The notes under the pieces: generated by a model
Database searches by the model: none
The model's input: only the letters and a program-made list of their open reading frames with translations
What the model was told of the DNA's origin: nothing
Position numbers and translations under genes: made by a program
Shown: piece by piece, positions 24,710-31,577 of the stretch
How positions within the stretch are numbered: the first letter of the stretch is position 1
Layout of the letters: every line of letters starts with the position of its first letter
Virus record (IMG/VR): IMGVR_UViG_3300044680_000280
Span: 124,001 to 188,000 of that record
Strand: one strand, 5' to 3'
DNA length: 64,000 nt
Origin: a virus

Positions 24710-26287
24710 TTACTCACAACCAGTCGATGGAGCCGTCGTACAACTAGCCGCAGTCGTCACACTCTTCGTCGCAATGCAACTCAGGTAGTTCTTGTAGACC
24801 GTGCCGTTGGAACTGGGCGTAAAGCTTGTGGTATCATTGAGCAATTGGGGATTGTTTGAATCGGACCAAGACCAAGCAAAGAATCCGATGTCTTGTGTGT
24901 CCGCCCAACTGAGGAAAAGAGGCCACCAAGCCGAACCCGTAGACGTATCGCATGCGTAGTATCCAGTCTCACCTACAACGATGGGATACCCTGCCGAAAG
25001 CACCGCTTGAGCTCCAAGTCCCGATGATGGGTCACAGAGCTGACTGAAGGTGGAAGCAGGGTTCGTGGTGCAGCCGCCCTGGTCGTCGTAAACGTGCCAG
25101 CTAGCCGCGAGGTTGTTCGCAGGGTCAGTCGGTAGGTATTGGGTCCAAAGGTCAAGGTTGGACGAGTAGCCAGGACCCCCCAGAATGATGAGATTGTTGG
25201 CTCCTGCGGTTCGAACGGTGTTGACGAGCGTTTGCCAACCAGCAACCGCGAAGTTCATCATGGGGCAGGACCCGCTCGACGCGGCCGTACTTCCATTCAG
25301 AAGACACGCGAACTGCTGAGCTTCGGTACCCGAGCTCATATTGGGCTCGTTGAACAAGTCGAAGATTACGTTCCCATTGCTTGCAAAAAGCCCAGCAACC
25401 TGTTGCCAGAACGTAATGCTGTGATCGACGTCTGGCATCAAACCCTGATTGAGAGCCTGAGTAGTTCCAGGGGCTGACATGTGAAGGTCGAGGATGACGT
25501 ACATGCCTTCCGACGTGATGAGATTCACCGCCTGCTGAATTGGGGTCTCGTAGTTAACCCCACCAACGCTCGCATCCGTACCATTGATACCAAGCCAGCA
25601 ATCCTCATTCAGAGGAATACGAACGGCATTGATACCCCAAGACTGCATCGCTGTAAGGCTGTCTTGAGTGAGGGGAGACGGTCCTCCTTCGGGGGACAGT
25701 ACAACGGCCGGTGGACCCCACGTAAGGCAGAAGTTCTCCGAGCCAGACTCGTCAACTCCATGAAGAGTGACCTTGTTGCCATTCGAGTCGGCAACATATC
25801 CATGCGCCCCGCCCACGCCCACGACCGCATGTAGGCCACTTGAGGGTGGGAGGCTAGACGAAGATATTGAGGTCGTCGTTGTACTGGTCGACGAAGACGT
25901 TGAGGTCGAAGTCGAAGAAGCGGTAGAGGTCGAAGTAGAGTGAGAGTGCGTATGGGAGCTACTCGAACTCGTCGAGGTTCCAACAATGGTCGATGAGTTG
26001 GAACTAGAAGTCGAACTGGGGGACGATGTCAGCGTCATCGACGATGATGAAGTTGACGGGGAACTCACTGAGGTCGATGAGTGAGTGTTTGACGACGTTG
26101 ACGTCGTGCTGGAGCTGGACTCTACCGTATACGACGTCGAGGACGTCGACAGAGTTGACGAGGTCGTGGTGGACTCCGTAGAGGTTGAGGACTCGGGCGG
26201 TGGTGTGCCCCCGCCGCAGGCTACGACACAGAGCAGCCCCACAGTGAATAGAGATACGAATTGACGACCAATGCGGGACCAAACCAT
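24710..26287 (-). CDS. GH5-family glycoside hydrolase (cellulase-like) lipoprotein
   Basis: 525 aa. A signal peptide ends in a lipobox (VVAC, Cys24), then GGG. Residues 29-149 are an extreme Ser/Thr linker, and 152-500 are a GH5 (clan A) TIM barrel. Landmarks: R223 in INAVRIPL, H269 in ILDLHM, acid/base E314 in IFDLFNEPN, H398/Y400 in SWHVYDD, nucleophile E440 in IVVGETGYY, and W472/W474 in FFAWSWSD. All catalytic positions are present. GH5 enzymes hydrolyse beta-1,4-glucans (cellulose) and related polymers. The lipobox predicts export and lipid anchoring when made in a Gram-negative host, which is odd for a virion enzyme. It has a strong SD (GGGAGGT) before ATG 26287 and lies between two fibre genes. 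Confidence 0.88.
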   Translation of the reverse strand: MVWSRIGRQFVSLFTVGLLCVVACGGGTPPPESSTSTESTTTSSTLSTSSTSYTVESSSSTTSTSSNTHSSTSVSSPSTSSSSMTLTSSPSSTSSSNSSTIVGTSTSSSSSHTHSHSTSTSTASSTSTSTSSSTSTTTTSISSSSLPPSSGLHAVVGVGGAHGYVADSNGNKVTLHGVDESGSENFCLTWGPPAVVLSPEGGPSPLTQDSLTAMQSWGINAVRIPLNEDCWLGINGTDASVGGVNYETPIQQAVNLITSEGMYVILDLHMSAPGTTQALNQGLMPDVDHSITFWQQVAGLFASNGNVIFDLFNEPNMSSGTEAQQFACLLNGSTAASSGSCPMMNFAVAGWQTLVNTVRTAGANNLIILGGPGYSSNLDLWTQYLPTDPANNLAASWHVYDDQGGCTTNPASTFSQLCDPSSGLGAQAVLSAGYPIVVGETGYYACDTSTGSAWWPLFLSWADTQDIGFFAWSWSDSNNPQLLNDTTSFTPSSNGTVYKNYLSCIATKSVTTAASCTTAPSTGCE

Positions 26288-26355
26288 GACGAATACCTCC
26301 CAGGTACAACGGGAATCGGATTTGATCTGGGTCTGGTATGGTCCTAAAGTCGGTC

Positions 26356-29166
26356 TTACTGGAGCATTGCGTCGAGAGTCACCATGCCTCGGTTGATCTG
26401 ACCAGCCGTGACGTTTCCGAGCGGAACGCGAAGAATGACTTGGACGTACTTACCACCAAAGCACACGATGGGAACCTTGGGGGTGTACTGAATGATTCCA
26501 GGGGTGAAGGGGTCCCCGAGGTTGGCGGATTTGGGTGCCTGCTGCATTCCGATGGCCGTACGAACTGGTGGGTTAGCGCCAGCCGTAGCCAAGGATGCGG
26601 CGCTGGATCCGACGGCGAGACCCCACTGAAGAAGTGTCGGCGTCGTCGTGCTTTGGGCGCCCATCAGGAATGTCGCTATCTGAATGCTCCAAATGACGAG
26701 TGTGAAGCCCGTCGGAACCTGATACGCAAAGAGCAGATAGTCCGTTTCAGCGGATGCAGGGGTGTTAAAGGCGAAGAGTCCGCCAAGCGTTGTGTATGCC
26801 GCCGTAGTGTTTGATAGCGACGTCGTCGCAATGGTGGACGGTGCCGTGCTGTTCGAGAAATTCTGTAGCTGGACACCAGTCAGGGGATCTGCAATACCGC
26901 TGCGAGAAGCAGACGCGAGCTGTTCGCCCCAAGTCGAGTTCGTCGAAAGATCGAGCTGCTCAACCGTAACGGACGTCAGAATGGCGTTGGCCGCGGTTCC
27001 AGGAGCTGTACCGCCGTTGTACACACGAATGGCAGCGGGAATGTGTCCCGTTTGAATGAGAGCGCCCTGAGTGGCCGGAGTTTGCAACGTGGTCGTTGCA
27101 AAGACCGAGTTATCCCAGTTTAGAATGTCGAGTCGAGCAATCGTACCGTAGACGTAGATGACGAACGTGTAGTAGTTCGCAGCCGTCAGAGCGGTCGCAA
27201 TGACCGACGTGGTTTCCGTTCCGTTGAAGTTGATGACGAGCTCTTGTGTACCCGCTGAAGTGATTCGGAAGAAAACTCCGTTAGTAGGGGCCGCGTTCGT
27301 AGCAGCGGCGAGGAACCCGAGCTCAATCGTGGCGTTCGTCTGAGCAGTGAGCTTTGCCTTAATGCGAGTCTGAACGGCAAACTCACCGTTGAGGAGGAAG
27401 GACTTATTCGACGTCAGAATCGAATACGCGTTCGCAGTCACGACGCTCGTAGAGTTCATGCTGAACGAAGTCTGAGTCTGTGCCTGAACAAGGCCGGACG
27501 TGGATTGAGCCCAACGAACCGTATTGACCGTCGTTCCATCGAAGGTGTCGAGGAATTCCAGACTTTCGGAACCCACTCGAAGACGATTGGCTTCACCGAA
27601 GGCAAACTCACCAACGAGGGCGTTGTCCGTCAGAGGGGCGAACAGAACCGGGTTACCGACAATGGCAGCGCCGCCAGCGGCAGGACCAACAACAATCGGT
27701 CGGCCCGAAGTGTCCGTTGAAAGGGCACGAGCAAGCGTACCGTCGGAGCCGCCGATGACCGCAACAACAGGCGGAGTCGCGGAAGCAACCGGCGCCTGAA
27801 AAGGGACTGCGGGATCGTACATGTCCGAGGCACGTAGGGTGACGTTTGCTGTACCCGACGTATACGCGGTAACCGTGACACGAGTGAGACCTGAACCGGT
27901 ATCCCCAAGGATCGACTTTGCTGTGGCTCCGTTAGCCGAGGCGAAGACAACAGTCTGCGTGATGGCGAGAGTCGTAGGATCCTGGAAGAAAGTGTTGCTC
28001 CAGGTTGTACCGCCGTCATACGAAATCTGCGGGGTGATCGTTCCGATCAGGGTTCCCGCCGCGAGCTGCATGCCCACTCCCGACAAGCCCGCCGTGGTGA
28101 TTTGAACCGCTGCGTTCAAAGCTCCGAGGGCGCCGGTTGCCGTGACATCGGAAGCCGAAAGGGTGATGGAGTTGTTAGGCGAGATTGCAACAACAAGGGC
28201 TGGGTCGGCTGCAACAGCCGCCGTGTTGGGCGCTTTAACCGCAACTGGACCGTGCGTACCGTCCGTGATTTCAAAAGGCCACGCACCCGAGAGAGCGGCG
28301 GCTGTGCCCTGGTTGACAGCACCGATGGTGTTCGAACCAGTCGGAAGTGGAGCTCCAATTTCAACGACCTGGGCACCAACACCCGAATCGAGAGTGACCG
28401 TAGCTGTACCCGTGGCAACCGTATTACCGAGAACGCGAACCTGCTGGTATCCAGCACTCGGGATTTCCCAGTTACCGTTCGCCGTCGTTGATGTAACTTC
28501 AACGCCCGTAACCGGAACGATGGCATTGACGGCTACCCAGTTGGTACCGTCGACTGTCGCCTGGAAGGACAGGGTTCCAGTCCAAGTGCCAGTGACCTCC
28601 ACACCAGTCGAGGCGGAGCCTTGCGTGTTGACAGCAACGTTCTGCGTGCTCGTGATTGTACCGGTAGACGTACGGTCCGTATATGTGATGGTAACGGGAA
28701 CCGAAGTACCGTTCGTGATACCCTGAATCGTGATGGCCGTGGCACCAGGAGAACCGGCCGTACCGAAGGCGGGAACACCGCTTGTCCCATAGAGTTCCGA
28801 GGTGCCGGCAAGTTTGTTGACAAGCGTCGCGTACACGCCGCCGAAGGACGGCGTTGTACCGCCGACCGCCCAAGAAACCTGAACGCAGGAGGCCACCATC
28901 GTCGGAATGGTGATTGTCTGAGTCCCGACTGCCGTGATCGCAGCGCCCGAAAAGGTTGGACCGATCAGCGTCGTTTGATTACCAGGATCAACCTCTTGAA
29001 CCGTGAACGTCAGGGTCGGAGTCGTACCCGAAACGGTTCCTGTGACGTTGATAACGAGAACCAGTTCTGCGGCACCGTAGCCAGTGAAAACGGCGGACCC
29101 GCTGGTCGTAACGGTCTGATTCGCTAGGACAATGGTCCTAAAATCCTGAATTGCTACTTCAGCCAT
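26356..29166 (-). CDS. Tail fibre paralogue 2 (936 aa)
   Basis: It has the same architecture as the 950-aa fibre. N-domain: LVLVINVTGTVSGTTPTLTF to TTPSFGGVYATLVNKLAG. The Ser/Thr/Val/Gly-rich shaft contains FDGTTVNTVRWAQST, a lectin-like start also seen in paralogue 1. C-domain: LLFAYQVPTGFTLV to NRGMVTLDAMLQ. It is probably a homotrimeric receptor-binding fibre. The middle differs strongly from paralogue 1, as expected for host-range variation. Confidence 0.75.
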   Translation of the reverse strand: MAEVAIQDFRTIVLANQTVTTSGSAVFTGYGAAELVLVINVTGTVSGTTPTLTFTVQEVDPGNQTTLIGPTFSGAAITAVGTQTITIPTMVASCVQVSWAVGGTTPSFGGVYATLVNKLAGTSELYGTSGVPAFGTAGSPGATAITIQGITNGTSVPVTITYTDRTSTGTITSTQNVAVNTQGSASTGVEVTGTWTGTLSFQATVDGTNWVAVNAIVPVTGVEVTSTTANGNWEIPSAGYQQVRVLGNTVATGTATVTLDSGVGAQVVEIGAPLPTGSNTIGAVNQGTAAALSGAWPFEITDGTHGPVAVKAPNTAAVAADPALVVAISPNNSITLSASDVTATGALGALNAAVQITTAGLSGVGMQLAAGTLIGTITPQISYDGGTTWSNTFFQDPTTLAITQTVVFASANGATAKSILGDTGSGLTRVTVTAYTSGTANVTLRASDMYDPAVPFQAPVASATPPVVAVIGGSDGTLARALSTDTSGRPIVVGPAAGGAAIVGNPVLFAPLTDNALVGEFAFGEANRLRVGSESLEFLDTFDGTTVNTVRWAQSTSGLVQAQTQTSFSMNSTSVVTANAYSILTSNKSFLLNGEFAVQTRIKAKLTAQTNATIELGFLAAATNAAPTNGVFFRITSAGTQELVINFNGTETTSVIATALTAANYYTFVIYVYGTIARLDILNWDNSVFATTTLQTPATQGALIQTGHIPAAIRVYNGGTAPGTAANAILTSVTVEQLDLSTNSTWGEQLASASRSGIADPLTGVQLQNFSNSTAPSTIATTSLSNTTAAYTTLGGLFAFNTPASAETDYLLFAYQVPTGFTLVIWSIQIATFLMGAQSTTTPTLLQWGLAVGSSAASLATAGANPPVRTAIGMQQAPKSANLGDPFTPGIIQYTPKVPIVCFGGKYVQVILRVPLGNVTAGQINRGMVTLDAMLQ

Positions 29167-29213
29167 GTGGTTCCCTCACATGACTTGGTCCAAAAAGACT
29201 TTAGACGTCACGA

Positions 29214-30155
29214 TTACTCGAAGTAACCGTCAATCATACAAAACCCCCGAATCTGTTGTCCAGGAGTTGCGTTAGACATTGGGATCCTGAGTACGATATG
29301 CAAGTACTTTGTAGTACTGATCACAATTGGAGTGTCTGGCCTGAAGTTGACGGGAGACGAACTAAAACTATCTCCTATTCGAGAGGACTGAGCCGCGGTC
29401 ATCGTTCCGAGTGGGAGAAAAGCAGGGCCGCCTGATGCCAAAGATGGATTCGTAGCGTTCGCCCCTATAGCCCACTGCAAAATAGTTGGCTGTGCACTAC
29501 TAGACTGACCGAATATCTGAGCCCCAATCGAAATAGATCGCAAATACAGGTTGGAGCCCGTAGGAACCTGGTATCCAAAAAGGGCGTAGTCCGTCTCACT
29601 GCCAGAGATGGAGTTAAACTGCCAAAGACCCCCAAGAGTTGAGTAACTGGGTACCGTATTTGAGAGAGTAGCGAGGGACGGGGCGGAGTTGTTTGTGTAG
29701 TTCGCGGTCTGAACCTGCGACACGGGGGTAACGATTGTGGATCGATTCGTCCCAGCCGCCTCAGGCTGAGGATTGCCCAGAGCCGCGACAGAGACGTTGA
29801 CCCCAGAAAAAGACGGCGTCGTGCCCGTGAGTGTCCACGTAACAACGAAGGTGCCCGCGCCTTGAACTGGCACTGAAAACGTGCCAGCAAGAGTGCCCGT
29901 AATGGGGCCCGTACTAACCGAACCGCCTATTTGCGTCGTTTGGTCGATCGGATCGACCTCGGTCATTGTAAACGTGATCGTCGGAGAAATGCCCGTCGGG
30001 GCATTTGTGATATTGACGATCAGAGAAACTTGGGGAGAACCGTAGCCTGAAACAATCGCGCTTCCATTAGCCGTGAGTGTGACAGCGGACTGAACGATCT
30101 GTTCGTTCGGATCCGCAAAGGTCGGCTGGGGGGCTAGGAAGAATATGCCGGGCAT
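29214..30155 (-). CDS. Short tail fibre paralogue 3 (313 aa)
   Basis: It contains only the conserved ends of the fibre family: the N-domain (VSLIVNITNAPTGISPTITF; TLTGTTPSFSGVNV) fused directly to the C-domain (ALFGYQVPTGSNLYLRSISI to GFCMIDGYFE). The ~600-aa lectin-like middle is missing. It may be a short fibre, an adaptor, or a deletion derivative that still trimerises. Its start abuts the 236-aa gene stop. Confidence 0.72.
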   Translation of the reverse strand: MPGIFFLAPQPTFADPNEQIVQSAVTLTANGSAIVSGYGSPQVSLIVNITNAPTGISPTITFTMTEVDPIDQTTQIGGSVSTGPITGTLAGTFSVPVQGAGTFVVTWTLTGTTPSFSGVNVSVAALGNPQPEAAGTNRSTIVTPVSQVQTANYTNNSAPSLATLSNTVPSYSTLGGLWQFNSISGSETDYALFGYQVPTGSNLYLRSISIGAQIFGQSSSAQPTILQWAIGANATNPSLASGGPAFLPLGTMTAAQSSRIGDSFSSSPVNFRPDTPIVISTTKYLHIVLRIPMSNATPGQQIRGFCMIDGYFE

Positions 30156-30865
30156 TAGACGTTCCTGACGATATTCTCACTCGTCACGGAGTTGCCGGAA
30201 TATGTATACGTTATGGTAGCCTGAGCAACGACCGTGAGCCCCGTGGCCGTATCGTAAACCGTCCTGACCTCCTGGGTCACCTTATTCCCAGTGTACGTAT
30301 AGTTGATGGTCTTGATGACGTTAGAATTCGAAGTCTGAGACCATTTTTCCTGAGTGACCCGCCTATTCACACGAGTGACCGAATACGTTGTTCCCAACGA
30401 GACGGGCTCGTTGTCCAGAAGCTCATGATTCGAGATGTCCGTGAGAGCCTGTTGGGCTACGGTTGAACTCGTAACGGTTTGTTCTTCTGTATTGAATCCG
30501 ATATAGCTCAACCCTGACGGGTACATGAAGGTGACATTTCCTCCTGTCGATGAGGGAATGATTTCTACCGTAGTAAAACTCGTGTCCGTGGGAATCGTAG
30601 CCACGTGATACGTCCCATCCGCGCCAGAAGTACCGCTGAGAACCGCTATGTCCCCGGGAGATACCGGATGGTCCTTCGTAAGAAGGATTCCCTCTCCGTC
30701 TGAGGCGAGATTCACGACAACCGTGCTCGTACCGTGAGTTGTCGAAACTAAGGTCGTGGTAAGGTATACCGCCGACCCGTCGGACACCAACTGAGCGGCA
30801 TCGACGAAGTCCGAATGGACTACGTCAGTCGCTTGTATTCCCGGTAGAGTTACTGACGGCGGCAC
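30155..30865 (-). CDS. Tail-fibre-island protein, unknown
   Basis: 236 aa; GTG start at 30865, 41 bp inside the upstream gene, so the start is uncertain. Residues 35-120 are a beta module (VLSGTSGADGTYHVATI). The C-terminal half repeats Y-T-Y-x-G-N/S-x-V-T-x-E twice (NYTYTGNKVTQEV and TYTYSGNSVTSEN), an RHS/YD-like strand pattern. Probably a fibre base or attachment protein. Confidence 0.5.
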   Translation of the reverse strand: MPPSVTLPGIQATDVVHSDFVDAAQLVSDGSAVYLTTTLVSTTHGTSTVVVNLASDGEGILLTKDHPVSPGDIAVLSGTSGADGTYHVATIPTDTSFTTVEIIPSSTGGNVTFMYPSGLSYIGFNTEEQTVTSSTVAQQALTDISNHELLDNEPVSLGTTYSVTRVNRRVTQEKWSQTSNSNVIKTINYTYTGNKVTQEVRTVYDTATGLTVVAQATITYTYSGNSVTSENIVRNV

Positions 30866-31313
30866 TTACGTTCGACCCTTCATCCGCCACTGGGGTTACC
30901 TTACGCGGCCGTCCCCTCCTTCGACCGGGCGGTGGAGCCGTAGAAGGTGTAGGCTCGGGAGCGCTCGCTTGAGTCTCACGGAGAGCCTCTTGGCGCTCTT
31001 GTTCTCGTGCCCTCTCTTCTTCGAGTCTTCGCTCCTCCAGTACTACGTACCCATTCACAACCGAAAAAAGGATACTTGCCATGGAGGAGAAGGCATGGCC
31101 CTGAGCCTCGATTGCCGCCGCCTGGGTCCTCAGGGTTTGAGCCTGAGCGAAACAGCTTTGCTTGCGATTCTCGGTCTCCTGGTGAAGCTGAAGAATCGTC
31201 TGCTGATACAGAGCAAACGTTTCGGGATTCAACCTCTGAGATCTCTGGAGATCCAGCAATCTCGTCCGTATCCGAATCAGGTCGTTTTGGGGGTTGTTTG
31301 ATGCGGGGTCCAT
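30825..31313 (-). CDS. Coiled-coil protein with AT-hook-like tail
   Basis: 162 aa. Residues 1-105 are helical, with a hydrophobic AFSSMASILFSVVNGYVVLE segment (about 73-92). A Glu/Arg-rich helix (EERRLEEERAREQERQEALR) follows, then a Pro-rich linker and GRRRGRPRK, an AT-hook-like basic motif (about 130-138) that could bind the DNA minor groove. Its ATG directly follows the TAA of the 81-aa gene. No family recognised. Confidence 0.5.
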   Translation of the reverse strand: MDPASNNPQNDLIRIRTRLLDLQRSQRLNPETFALYQQTILQLHQETENRKQSCFAQAQTLRTQAAAIEAQGHAFSSMASILFSVVNGYVVLEERRLEEERAREQERQEALRETQASAPEPTPSTAPPPGRRRGRPRKVTPVADEGSNVSAAVSNSTGNTSD

Positions 31314-31559
31314 TTATTTCATTCCTTTCAATGTGATCTCACCTCGAACTAAGGCATTCGCCAAAATGAGGCATGGTTCGCAGTAAATACCAGCAACAAG
31401 GTGTCCTTTGGAGGTCACCTTGAAAAAACGCGTGGGTTCCTCCGGCTTACTCTCACCATTTCTACGGAACATGGTAGGAGCGAAGTGCCCAGAACTACAC
31501 CAGTTCTGGGCGGGAGGAACCTTCTGCTCATCGATACTGAGATCGGCTTTGGGTAACAC
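31314..31559 (-). CDS. Small putative zinc-binding protein
   Basis: 81 aa, GTG start. A C-x2-G-H pair (NWCSSGHFAP) and a C-x2-C pair (IYCEPCLILANAL) are placed as in a small zinc ribbon. A 7-bp-stem hairpin (31551-31569) overlaps the start region. Function unknown. Confidence 0.5.
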   Translation of the reverse strand: MLPKADLSIDEQKVPPAQNWCSSGHFAPTMFRRNGESKPEEPTRFFKVTSKGHLVAGIYCEPCLILANALVRGEITLKGMK

Positions 31560-31577
31560 TGGGTTACCCTACACCGT

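Noticed and set aside
31551-31569. GGGTAAC/GTTACCC hairpin as terminator of the 949-aa gene
   Set aside because: Short stem, no U tract, and it overlaps the start of the next gene, so a terminator call is not supported.
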